A stretch of DNA of 64,000 nucleotides, taken from NCBI GenBank assembly GCA_031418715.1, contig JANOJL010000045.1, positions 248,001 through 312,000 on the forward strand. Reading direction: 5' to 3'. Shown here one piece after another: positions 32,722-41,065 of the stretch. Every line of letters starts with the position of its first letter. The first letter of the stretch is position 1. The position numbers and the translations under genes were made by a program. The notes beneath the pieces were generated by a model that saw nothing but the letters and a program-made list of their open reading frames with translations, did no database searches and was not told the origin of the DNA. The stretch is from JANMDU01 sp031418715. GTDB lineage: Bacteria > Pseudomonadota > Gammaproteobacteria > Burkholderiales > Burkholderiaceae_C.

Positions 32722-34275
32722 ATGTCAAGTCAACCAGCAGACCCAATAAAAAGCCCAGCCGCCCCAGTAGAGTTGGCCCTGCTTGCGAGCGTGTTCGTCG
32801 TGGCTGCGTGTGGCTTGCTGTATGAGCTGGCTGCTGGGGCGATTGCTTCTTATGTGCTGGGCGATTCGATATTGCAGTTCTCCACCATCATCGGCACGTA
32901 TTTGTTTGCCATGGGCGTGGGCTCTTGGCTTTCTCGCTATATCGATCGGCAGCTACCTGCGCAGTTTTTGCGTATTGAGCTATTGATTGCTTTGGTGGGT
33001 GGCTTTTTGCCAGCGATTTTGTTTTTGACCAATGCCTATGCGCCCCAAGGCTTTCGGCCTTTGCTCTATGGCTTGGTGATGCTGGTGGGCATGCTGGTGG
33101 GGCTGGAGATTCCGCTGGTGATGCGGATTTTGAAGCGCAATACCCAGCTCAAAGACTTGGTTTCTCAGGTGCTCACCTTTGATTACCTGGGTGCGCTGGC
33201 TGTGAGCATTGCGTTTCCGCTGCTGCTCGTGCCCCAGCTCGGGCTCGTGCGCACGGGCCTCATGTTCGGTGTGTTCAATGCTGCCGTGGCGTTGTGGGCG
33301 CTGTGGTTGTTTCGGAATGAATTGCGAGCTTTCAAGGCCCATATGATCGCCACGCTGGCAGTGATCGGTCTGTTGCTGGCGGGTTTGATCGGTGCCGACA
33401 AAATCACCACGCTGGCGGAAGATAAGTTTTACCAAGACAGCATCGTCTTCACCGCCACTTCGCCCTATCAGCGCATTGTGGTGACCAATAGCAAGGTCGG
33501 CCATCGCCTATATTTGAATGGGAATTTGCAGTTTGCCCAGCGCGACGAGTATCGCTATCACGAGGCTTTGGTGCATCCAGCAATGGCGGCGCATGGCGCG
33601 CCGAAAAAGGTGGCTGTGCTCGGCGGAGGTGATGGCATGGCGGTGCGTGAGGTGCTGAAGTATTCGGGTGTGGAGCAGGTCACGCTCGTGGAACTCGATC
33701 CCAACATGACGCGTTTGTTTTCTGACAACGCGCAGCTTGCTGGCTTGAACAGCGGTGCGCTGCAATCACCAAAAGTAAACATCATCAATACCGACGCATT
33801 TAAGTTTCTGGAGACGACGAACGAAGTGTTTGACGTGATCGTGGTGGATTTTCCCGATCCGAGCAATTTCTCTCTCGGTAAACTCTATTCCACCTCGTTT
33901 TATGCGCTGCTGGATAAAGCGCTGTCTGCCAGTGGCTATGCCGTGATTCAAAGCACCTCGCCGCTGGTGGCGCGCAAGAGTTTTTGGACGGTGGTGCGCA
34001 CGCTGGAAGAAGTGGGGATGCAAGCCGCGCCGTATCACGCGCACGTGCCCAGCTTTGGCGAATGGGGCTTCATCATTGCCAGCCGCAGGCCATTTAAACC
34101 GGTGATTGCACAAGCGGCATTTCCAAAAGATTTGCGTTTCATGAATGCGCAAACCTTGCTGCTGCTCTTTGATTTTCCGCTCGATATGGCACGCGTGCCT
34201 GCAGAGCCCAATCGCATGAGCAACCAAACTCTGGTGCTCACCTTTGAGGAAGAATGGGGCAAGGTCATCCGATGA
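32722..34275 (+). CDS. Membrane-embedded spermidine-synthase-like aminopropyltransferase
   Basis: A 517-residue protein with seven or eight membrane helices in residues about 20-225 and a soluble spermidine-synthase domain after that. The domain has DEYRYHEALVHP (about 275), the SAM-binding VAVLGGGDGMAVREVLKY, VELDPNMTRLF and VVDFPDPSNFSLGKLYS. Such proteins transfer an aminopropyl group from decarboxylated SAM; the acceptor is unknown. No Shine-Dalgarno is evident because the repeat arm lies there. It overlaps the next gene by 4 bases (ATGA). SpeD nearby would supply the donor. Confidence 0.85.
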   Translation: MSSQPADPIKSPAAPVELALLASVFVVAACGLLYELAAGAIASYVLGDSILQFSTIIGTYLFAMGVGSWLSRYIDRQLPAQFLRIELLIALVGGFLPAILFLTNAYAPQGFRPLLYGLVMLVGMLVGLEIPLVMRILKRNTQLKDLVSQVLTFDYLGALAVSIAFPLLLVPQLGLVRTGLMFGVFNAAVALWALWLFRNELRAFKAHMIATLAVIGLLLAGLIGADKITTLAEDKFYQDSIVFTATSPYQRIVVTNSKVGHRLYLNGNLQFAQRDEYRYHEALVHPAMAAHGAPKKVAVLGGGDGMAVREVLKYSGVEQVTLVELDPNMTRLFSDNAQLAGLNSGALQSPKVNIINTDAFKFLETTNEVFDVIVVDFPDPSNFSLGKLYSTSFYALLDKALSASGYAVIQSTSPLVARKSFWTVVRTLEEVGMQAAPYHAHVPSFGEWGFIIASRRPFKPVIAQAAFPKDLRFMNAQTLLLLFDFPLDMARVPAEPNRMSNQTLVLTFEEEWGKVIR

Positions 34276-35909
34276 AAAGGCGGCAAGTGCTTGGCGCTGC
34301 TGCAGCAACGGCGCTGGTGGGTTGCAGACCAGAGTCTGATCAACTCGCCAAAATCACAGGCGGCTTTGTAGGCAGTTCACCCGAAGTGGGCCATATTCTG
34401 CGCGATGGAAAACTGCCCCAATACGACGGCAGTTCTGTGCGCAAAGTACACACGCTGATCGCAGGCGGCGGCGTGGCGGGCTTGTCTGCCGCGCGGGCGC
34501 TGCGCATGCAAGGCGTGGATGATTTTGTGTTGTTGGATTTGGAAAGCGAAGCAGGTGGCAATGCGCGTGGCGGCTCTCTTGCGGGCATGGCACATCCACT
34601 GGGGGCGCATTATTTGCCGGTGCCGGGAGATGACGCGCCCGAAGTGCAAGATTTTTTGGAAGAGCTGGGCTTGCGCAAACGCATCTCGGGCCGCTGGGTG
34701 TATGACGAGCGCGCTTTGTGCCACAGCCCGCAGGAAAGATTGTTTTTCAACGGCGTTTGGCAAGAGGGTTTGCTACCGACGCAGGGCGTAAGCGGCGATA
34801 CGCTGGCGCAGTACCAGCGCTTTGCAAGTCTTGTGGCGCAGTGGCAGGCCACGGGTGCGTTTAGCATGCCTTTGAAGGAGAATTTTTGGCAAAAACTGTC
34901 AATTGCCGGCATAGATATTGCGCAAGCAGCTACTGTTTTTATAGCATATCTGGATACACAAGGTCTTACTGATCCGCAGCTTCGCTGGTATTTGGATTAT
35001 TGTTGCCGAGACGATTACGGCGCGGGTATTGATACGGTGAGCACGTTTGCTGGCATGCATTACTTCGCCGCACGCCATGGCTTCTCTGCGCCTGGCTCGC
35101 CAACTCATGAGCGCGAAGGCGTGCTCACTTGGCCGCAAGGCAATAGCTTTCTCACGCAGGCTTTGGCCAAACCCTTGAAAGATCGTCTGCAAGCGCAGCA
35201 GATCGTGCTGCGCATTGAAGAGGCCAAAGGCGACGTGTTGATCGACGCGCTAGATTTGCCAACACGCCGCGTGCACCGCTACGCCGCGCAGCGCTGCATC
35301 GTCGCTCTCCCCTTGCATGTGGCTTCGCGCATCACCGTCAACGCGCCAGATTTTTTGAAAGCTGCGGCAGCGAATGTGGTGCACTCCAGCTGGTGGGTGG
35401 CGAATATCCATATCGACGCGACCCTGCACGACAACGGCCAAGGCGCTTTCCCCGCGTGGGATAACGTGATTTATGGCAGCAAAGGCCTAGGCTATGTAGA
35501 CGCGATGCATCAAAGCACGCGTACAGCGCCTAGCGCAACGGTACTCACGTATTACCACGCAGAGGGTGCAGGCAAACCGCCGCGCCAAGCTTTGCTACAG
35601 AGTACTTGGGCGCAATTGCGCGACCGCGCTTTGGCTGAAATCTCCCAAGCCCACCCAGACATCACGCGCCTCGCCCGGCAAATTGACATCACCCGCTACG
35701 GCCACGCCATGGCTGTGCCTACACCACAATTTATAAGCCAAATCGGCCAATTGCCGGCGTATTCATTGCGCAAAGCGCTATCAAAATCAAAGCAGTATCC
35801 TACGCGATCGACACCTGCCACCGCCCGCCTGCGCTTCGCCCACAGCGATTGGAGCGGCTACAGCGTGTTTGAAGAAGCCTTCACACGCGGCTTGCACGCA
35901 GCGCTTTAA
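34272..35909 (+). CDS. Tat-exported FAD-dependent amine-oxidase-like protein
   Basis: A 545-residue flavoprotein. The N-terminus MKRRQVLGAAAATALVGC combines a twin-arginine-type motif with a lipobox-like LVGC, suggesting export in folded form and possible lipid anchoring. The FAD-binding motif is LIAGGGVAGLSAARALRMQG near residue 58, followed by a monoamine-oxidase-like body. I start at the ATG overlapping the previous stop, since the longer frame lacks the signal. A palindromic element encodes residues near 215. It may oxidise the aminopropylated product, an inference from context. Confidence 0.8.
   Translation: MKRRQVLGAAAATALVGCRPESDQLAKITGGFVGSSPEVGHILRDGKLPQYDGSSVRKVHTLIAGGGVAGLSAARALRMQGVDDFVLLDLESEAGGNARGGSLAGMAHPLGAHYLPVPGDDAPEVQDFLEELGLRKRISGRWVYDERALCHSPQERLFFNGVWQEGLLPTQGVSGDTLAQYQRFASLVAQWQATGAFSMPLKENFWQKLSIAGIDIAQAATVFIAYLDTQGLTDPQLRWYLDYCCRDDYGAGIDTVSTFAGMHYFAARHGFSAPGSPTHEREGVLTWPQGNSFLTQALAKPLKDRLQAQQIVLRIEEAKGDVLIDALDLPTRRVHRYAAQRCIVALPLHVASRITVNAPDFLKAAAANVVHSSWWVANIHIDATLHDNGQGAFPAWDNVIYGSKGLGYVDAMHQSTRTAPSATVLTYYHAEGAGKPPRQALLQSTWAQLRDRALAEISQAHPDITRLARQIDITRYGHAMAVPTPQFISQIGQLPAYSLRKALSKSKQYPTRSTPATARLRFAHSDWSGYSVFEEAFTRGLHAAL
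34901..34950 (-). repeat. Dispersed palindromic element in the FAD oxidase gene
   Basis: Forward strand: GCCGGCATAGATATTGCGCA, then GCTACTGTTTTTATAGCAT. It is in reverse orientation, without stop in the gene frame; the C-terminal arm is imperfect. Confidence 0.6.
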
Positions 35910-36280
35910 GCCGCGCCACGCTCCAGCGCATTCACAGCCGCCTTGCTGGGTTCGAAGAGCTGCATCAGCGCCGCCATCAGCGCCCGCGCTTTGGTGGAAT
36001 GATCCCCCCCAAAATTGCAGACATACACATCCAGCGTCACCGCCTTTTTCTCTGGCCAAGTGTGAACGCACAAGTGGCTCTCAGCCAGCAGCACGGTGGC
36101 TGTCACGCCGCCTGCGCCTTGATCCGAAGCAGGAAAGGTGTGAAACAGCTGCGCTACAGGCTGCAAGCCCGCCTCATTCACCGCTTTCACGCATGCTTGA
36201 CCCAGCTTTGCAGCATCGGTGAGCCAAGCCGCAGCGCAGCGGCAATCGGATAAATCAGCGGTGAGGTGCAGGCCAATCAT
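35906..36280 (-). CDS. speD: S-adenosylmethionine decarboxylase proenzyme, short bacterial type
   Basis: A 124-residue proenzyme that self-cleaves between Glu and Ser to form a pyruvoyl cofactor and makes decarboxylated SAM. The cleavage region LLAESHLCVHTWPEKKAVTLD is present, with the cysteine in DVYVCNFGG. It converges with the FAD oxidase gene, ends overlapping by 4 bp, and would supply the aminopropyl donor for the SpeE-like protein. The LacI gene lies 36 bp upstream on the same strand, so its own promoter must be short or lie inside that gene. Confidence 0.9.
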   Translation of the reverse strand: MIGLHLTADLSDCRCAAAWLTDAAKLGQACVKAVNEAGLQPVAQLFHTFPASDQGAGGVTATVLLAESHLCVHTWPEKKAVTLDVYVCNFGGDHSTKARALMAALMQLFEPSKAAVNALERGAA

Positions 36281-36316
36281 GATGTCGATGTAATTTAATC
36301 AAGCGAGTACTCTTAT

Positions 36317-37333
36317 CTACGAATCAACGCTTACCAATGCAGGTTTAATTTCAAACACTCTTTTGGTATTTAAATCATCGTTGTCAATCAACTCAAATGC
36401 TTTGCCAATCAGTCCCTCGGTATTCTGGCGCACCATCATCAACGGAAAACTCAAAAAAGTTGCAAATGGATCCCAGTCATAGCACCCAAAAGCACATTCA
36501 GAGAGTTCGCTAGGTTCGATGGTTTTCAAAAAACGAACCACACCCTCCAACGCGATCGTTGAATTAATAAGCAGTCCTTTAGGCAAGCCACCTAGTCTGA
36601 CGTATAAGTTGGCAACACAGGCTTCGGCTAGCTGAGATTCGTAGCCACATGCGTGGATTTGGTTCGAACTAATAGTGCCCACTTGAGTTCTGATGGCATC
36701 TTCAAAACCTGATATCCGTCGACCTGTGGCGTAGTCACTTGCTATGCCACCGACAAAATGCAAGCTATTGCGCGCTGCATTGCTTTGAGCTTTTGATTTC
36801 TTCAGTAGCTCTTTAGTCAACGACTCTGCGCCCCAATAGTTATCACTAATTACTGAGGGAGCTCTTGTTCCAGGCAAGTCTATATTCAAGTGGCTTACGC
36901 CATGAACTTTGCACACTTTGCTCACTGCGTCTGGGTTTGTTGCACCCGTAATTAGCAGGTGTTCTATCTGGTATGAAATGAGTGCCTTTGCAGTTTCTAC
37001 CTCCAGCGCCGGGTCGCGAAGGGTGCTCACCACGATGGGGTAGAGGTGGCGCTCTCGTGCCATGCGTTCAAACGTCTGAGACATCGAGCTGAAGAATCTG
37101 TTGTCATGCATTGGGATCATCATACCAATCAGACCAGAGCGGCTTTTGCGCAAACCACTGGCTTGTCGATTGATGGTGTACTTGAGTTTGATCGCTGTTT
37201 GCTGCACTTTTTGTGCTGTCTCTGCGCTAATGCGTCGCTTTTCCCATGTGCCGTTCAATACCGCACTTACCGTGGCGGCAGAACTGCCCGCTTGGGTCGC
37301 GATATCGTAGATAGTGGAGCGTGTTGAGGCCAT
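36317..37333 (-). CDS. LacI-family transcriptional regulator
   Basis: A 338-residue regulator. The N-terminal helix-turn-helix is TIYDIATQAGSSAATVSAVLNG, followed by the hinge helix GLRKSRSGLIG and a periplasmic-binding-protein-like effector domain. It is transcribed away from the sugar-uptake genes. Two identical 18-bp palindromes lie near the two predicted promoters of the uptake genes and are the obvious candidate operators. The codon use is AT-richer than in flanking genes. Confidence 0.9.
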   Translation of the reverse strand: MASTRSTIYDIATQAGSSAATVSAVLNGTWEKRRISAETAQKVQQTAIKLKYTINRQASGLRKSRSGLIGMMIPMHDNRFFSSMSQTFERMARERHLYPIVVSTLRDPALEVETAKALISYQIEHLLITGATNPDAVSKVCKVHGVSHLNIDLPGTRAPSVISDNYWGAESLTKELLKKSKAQSNAARNSLHFVGGIASDYATGRRISGFEDAIRTQVGTISSNQIHACGYESQLAEACVANLYVRLGGLPKGLLINSTIALEGVVRFLKTIEPSELSECAFGCYDWDPFATFLSFPLMMVRQNTEGLIGKAFELIDNDDLNTKRVFEIKPALVSVDS

Positions 37334-37484
37334 GTCAATACTTGTTGGTTGTCAGTTTGCAGATGACAGAGTCTTAATTTACTTTAGGCGAACTACCTAC
37401 ACTCTTACAAACTACCCTTGGCACAGCACCAGAGATACCGTTTGTCCATCTAATCTTACCTGCCTAGGATAAGCCCTAATGAAA

Positions 37485-37513
37485 TTTACATAAATAAATG
37501 TTTAAATTTGATT
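37485..37513 (+). promoter_or_regulatory. Predicted promoter before the first substrate-binding gene
   Basis: TTTACA (37485), a 17-base spacer and TTGATT (37508) precede the palindromic operator by 3 bp. The -10 match is weak. The rest of 37334-37484 shows no gene. Confidence 0.35.
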
Positions 37514-37516
37514 CAT

Positions 37517-37534
37517 TGCACAATCGATTGTGCA
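37517..37534. promoter_or_regulatory. LacI-type operator, copy 1
   Basis: Perfect 18-bp palindrome TGCACAATCGATTGTGCA with the central CG typical of LacI-family operators. An identical site lies at 39909. Occupancy would block transcription start. Confidence 0.8.
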
Positions 37535-37575
37535 TATCTCATTCATTTGAATTTTTTACTGCCTGCGAGACGATC

Positions 37576-38772
37576 ATGCTTTTCAATCTTTCAATCTGCC
37601 TCTTTGCGCTGATAGTCCTCATTCATAGTTTTCACCTCAGAAAAGCTGCATTGCTGGGGTCACTGTTGCTTGCGTGCGCCCTAAATACCCAGGCAACTTA
37701 CGCACAGAAAGCAACGCCGCCCATCTTCCTAGGTCAAAGTGCCGTCATGACAGGGCCCACGCAGTCTTTGGGGCTGGAGGCTCGCAAAGGCATCGAAATT
37801 GCTTTGGCAGAAGTTAACCAAAAAGGAGGCATCCAAGGGCGCATGGTGCTGCTCAAGTCTTTGGACGACCAAGGAGATGCCGCTGTAGCCTCCGCCAACG
37901 CTAAAGTGTTGGTCAAAGACGCTGGTGTTGTAGCATTGATCGGCTCAGTAGGCACAGCATCTAGCGAAGCGGTGGCGCAAGTAGCTGGGGCCGAGCGCAT
38001 CCCCTTGATTGGCCCACTGTCAGGCTCAGAAACTCTGCGTGGCGCATCTCATCCGTACGTTCATCACATCCGCGCTAGCCACAGTCAAGAAGTTACACGT
38101 TTGATCGAGCAAATTGGCTCTATGGGAATGAAAGCCGTCTCCGTAGTCTACCAAGACGACGCCTTTGGCAACAGCAGCTTGGTCAGCTTAGAGGCGACCG
38201 CCCAAAGGTTACAACTGGCAGTCGCCTCTAAAGCTGTGATTGTGAGTGGGCCGCAAGCGAACAAAGCTGCAGTGGCGATGATGGCCAAGAGCAACGCGCC
38301 GGTTATTGTGGTGCTCGCTACCTATGATGTAGCTGCCGACTTCATCAAGCAACTGCGAGCTGCAGGCAACTCATCCATGCTAATGGCAATGTCTGTGGTT
38401 GGCGCTAAGGCATTGAATGACCAGTTGTTAGATGAGGCGCGCGGCATGGGTATGAGTCAAGTGATGCCCTACCCCTGGAGCGCCCGTACCCCGGTGGTGT
38501 CACAGTACCAGCGTGCGCTCAGTAGCAATGGCTACAGCGAAAAAGACTACAACTACAGTAGCTTAGAGGGCTATGTGGCTGCCCGCATCGCCATTGAGGC
38601 CTTGCGTAAAAGCCGAAAAGACTTCAGTAGTGCTAGCTTTCAAAACGCGCTAGAAACGCTGGGAGTAGTCGACCTAGGTGGCTATACGGTGCGCCTGAGC
38701 CCTCAAAGCCGCGAAGGCTCTAACTATATTGATATGACGGTGATCAGCGCGTCGGGGCGATTTCTCAAATAA
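37576..38772 (+). CDS. LivJ-type (branched-chain amino acid family) substrate-binding protein
   Basis: A 398-residue periplasmic protein. After a long N-terminal hydrophobic region and a second signal-like segment ending ATYAQ, the mature part starts ATPPIFLGQSAVMTGPTQSLG and follows the LivJ/Peripla_BP_6 fold (EIALAEVNQKGGIQGR, VALIGSVGTASSEAVA). I start at MLFNLSIC because the longer frame would include the operator. This fold differs from the other two binding proteins in the cluster, and no cognate LivHMGF components are nearby. Its ligand is unknown. Confidence 0.82.
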   Translation: MLFNLSICLFALIVLIHSFHLRKAALLGSLLLACALNTQATYAQKATPPIFLGQSAVMTGPTQSLGLEARKGIEIALAEVNQKGGIQGRMVLLKSLDDQGDAAVASANAKVLVKDAGVVALIGSVGTASSEAVAQVAGAERIPLIGPLSGSETLRGASHPYVHHIRASHSQEVTRLIEQIGSMGMKAVSVVYQDDAFGNSSLVSLEATAQRLQLAVASKAVIVSGPQANKAAVAMMAKSNAPVIVVLATYDVAADFIKQLRAAGNSSMLMAMSVVGAKALNDQLLDEARGMGMSQVMPYPWSARTPVVSQYQRALSSNGYSEKDYNYSSLEGYVAARIAIEALRKSRKDFSSASFQNALETLGVVDLGGYTVRLSPQSREGSNYIDMTVISASGRFLK

Positions 38773-38780
38773 CAAATGAT

Positions 38781-39818
38781 ATGAATCAGACCGAAATTTT
38801 AATGATGAAAAAACTCTCCGTCTCCAAAAAAATCTTAGTCTTGGCCTTAAGTGCCGTGTGTCTGTTGAGCAGTCGTGCGCAAACTAGCGCACCAGACATT
38901 GTGACAGTAGTCAAGCTCACCGGTATTGGTTGGTTTAGCCGCATGGAGCAGGGGGTGAACCAGTTTATGGCCCTGCCCTCAGCAAATGGACGCAAGACGG
39001 TACAAACTGGTCCAACCAGGGCTGACTCTGCCCAACAAGTGGCAATTGTACAGGCTGCTATCGACCAAGGAGCTAAAGCTGTGACCGTAGTGCCGCTGGA
39101 CCCGCCGGCTTTAGAGGCCACGTTCAAAGCCGCTATTGCCAAAGGGGTCAAGGTGGTTACCCACGAAGCTGAGTCACAGCGCTATACACATGTTAATTTA
39201 GAGGCGTTTCAAAATCCCGAGTACGGTGCTCGCCTAAATGAGCGTCTTGCAAAATGCATGGGGGGTGAAGGTAAGTGGACAGTGTTTGTAGGCACGATAT
39301 CTAGTCAATCGCATGTCCAGTGGGCTGATGGGGGCATTGACAATGCGCGCAAGCACCACCCAAAGATGCAGCTCGTTGATCCAAAAACAGAGTCAATTAA
39401 TGACGCACAACGCGCTTACATCAAAGCCAAAGAAATATTACGAAAATATCCAGACATCAAAGGTTTTCAAGGCGGGTCTTCAGCAGATGTTTTGGGAATT
39501 GGTCGCGCAATACAAGAGATGGGCTTACAAAATCAAACTTGTGTATTTGGTACTGGCATGCCTTCTGAAGCCGGGGCACTTCTTTTGACTGGCGCAATAG
39601 ATGGCGTTGCGCTGTGGGATCCTAAGGACGCTGGCTTAGTGATGAATCGCATTGCTGCGATGTTGATCGATGGCAAGCCAATTACAGATGGAGTTGATCT
39701 TGAGGTTGTCGGCTACCGCAAGGTGCGTGTACGTAAAGGCCCTGGCGTTGGTGTCAACGTGACGGGCGAGGCCTTTGTTGACATTGATAAAAGCAATTTC
39801 AAGCAGTTTTCTTTTTGA
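38781..39818 (+). CDS. Sugar-type substrate-binding protein, RhaS/LsrB-like
   Basis: A 345-residue periplasmic protein of the Peripla_BP_4 fold. The signal segment ends near SSRAQ. The VVKLTGIGWFSRMEQGV start and the SHVQWADGG, LRKYPDIKGFQG and FWDPKDAG-like blocks match the rhamnose/autoinducer-2-type binding proteins. It is a clear paralogue of the gene at 41066, which points to a duplication. An internal start at MKKLSVS 24 bases downstream is possible. It lies 8 bp after the LivJ-type gene. Confidence 0.85.
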   Translation: MNQTEILMMKKLSVSKKILVLALSAVCLLSSRAQTSAPDIVTVVKLTGIGWFSRMEQGVNQFMALPSANGRKTVQTGPTRADSAQQVAIVQAAIDQGAKAVTVVPLDPPALEATFKAAIAKGVKVVTHEAESQRYTHVNLEAFQNPEYGARLNERLAKCMGGEGKWTVFVGTISSQSHVQWADGGIDNARKHHPKMQLVDPKTESINDAQRAYIKAKEILRKYPDIKGFQGGSSADVLGIGRAIQEMGLQNQTCVFGTGMPSEAGALLLTGAIDGVALWDPKDAGLVMNRIAAMLIDGKPITDGVDLEVVGYRKVRVRKGPGVGVNVTGEAFVDIDKSNFKQFSF

Positions 39819-39901
39819 GCCCCACTTTGTACGAGCCAAAGAAATGCATCAACATTGCTGCGCTTAGGGTAACTACGGATGATCTTAAAATCTAATTCAA
39901 A

Positions 39902-39926
39902 TATAATCTGCACAATCGATTGTGCA
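39902..39926 (+). promoter_or_regulatory. Promoter -10 and LacI-type operator, copy 2
   Basis: A perfect -10 TATAAT at 39902-39907 is followed after 1 base by the 18-bp palindrome TGCACAATCGATTGTGCA at 39909-39926, covering the expected start point. The -35 is poor. It drives the permease-kinase half of the cluster. Confidence 0.8.
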
Positions 39927-40000
39927 CCCGAAAGCGAATGAATGTACATCACAGTTTGGCTTAGGCAATTTGGCACAACACAGAAATAGGGACAACTCAC

Positions 40001-40993
40001 ATGGAAAATATTTTGACACGCGACAGACAGCTGATGTTCCTGCTGTTGGTGAATCTATTTGTTGTCATGCTTGCTACCGTGTACTCCAAAGGTCAATTCA
40101 TGGAGTTAGACAACTTACAGTCGATGGGCGGCCAATTGCCCGAGCTAGGGTTGCTAGCCATAGGTATTAGCTTAGCAATGATTGCGGGCAACGGTGGAAT
40201 AGATTTGTCTGTTGTGGCAATCGCTAACCTAGCTGGCATTGTGGCTGGTCGAATTGCTAGCTTGATGTACTCGATTACGACAGAGCCACTGGAGTATGTC
40301 GTCAGCTTTGTTTTCATTGCTCTTTGTGCGGGTTTAGTCTGCGGGCTCATTAACGGTGCATTGGTGGCCTACGCGCGGCTCACTCCAATTTTGTCAACAT
40401 TAGGTACACAACTTCTCTACACGGGAATCGCTGTTGTTCTTACAAATGGCTCCGCATATCGTCTGGATCATAGTGAAGAATTATCATACTTAGGAAATGG
40501 CGTAATCTGGAATATTCCAATTCCATTGTTGGTATTCATCGTGACACTCGGTTTGGTAGGAGCATTGCTCAAAAATAGCACTTTCGGTATGCAGTTGTTT
40601 CTTGTGGGTACGAATCAGAAGGCTGCCGATTACGCAGGCATACCACGCAACAAAGTACTGCTCTCAACCTATGCAATCAGCGGCATTGTAGCGTCTATTG
40701 CAGGTGTACTCATTGCATCACGCACAGCAAGCGTCAAATGGGATTACGGCAGCTCATACCTCTTAATTGCAATTCTGATTGCGGTGATGGCAGGTATCAA
40801 GCCCGCTGGAGGCTATGGCCGCATGATCTGTGTATTGTTTTCCGCTGTAGCGCTGCAAGTAATTTCTAGCTCCTTCAATTTGTTTGATATCTCAAACTTC
40901 TTTCGAGATTGTGCTTGGGGTCTCATGCTTCTATTGTTCCTCCACACATCAACAGACAATTTTTGGGGAAGATTTACCAAACTATCTAAGTGA
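40001..40993 (+). CDS. ABC sugar permease, RbsC/RhaP-like (1)
   Basis: A 330-residue inner-membrane permease with about nine helices and the GLLAIGISLAMIAGNGGIDLSV segment typical of the ribose/rhamnose group. It begins the second transcription unit, directly after operator 2, and AGGGAC lies upstream of the ATG. It pairs with the permease at 43720 to form the translocation channel energised by the ATPase at 42152. Confidence 0.88.
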   Translation: MENILTRDRQLMFLLLVNLFVVMLATVYSKGQFMELDNLQSMGGQLPELGLLAIGISLAMIAGNGGIDLSVVAIANLAGIVAGRIASLMYSITTEPLEYVVSFVFIALCAGLVCGLINGALVAYARLTPILSTLGTQLLYTGIAVVLTNGSAYRLDHSEELSYLGNGVIWNIPIPLLVFIVTLGLVGALLKNSTFGMQLFLVGTNQKAADYAGIPRNKVLLSTYAISGIVASIAGVLIASRTASVKWDYGSSYLLIAILIAVMAGIKPAGGYGRMICVLFSAVALQVISSSFNLFDISNFFRDCAWGLMLLLFLHTSTDNFWGRFTKLSK

Positions 40994-41065
40994 TACTTGT
41001 CGATGCAGGCTCCCCATGCATTGACCAAGGTACAAATTCGGGGATTAACTTCAATGGAGATAGAT

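Noticed and set aside
34254..34271. Upstream start for the FAD oxidase (MGQGHP)
   Set aside because: The ATG that overlaps the previous stop gives a proper twin-arginine signal; the upstream start would overlap the previous gene further and spoil the signal.
37498..37575. Longer start for the LivJ-type binding protein
   Set aside because: It would place the LacI operator inside the coding region and add an unrelated leader before the signal peptide.
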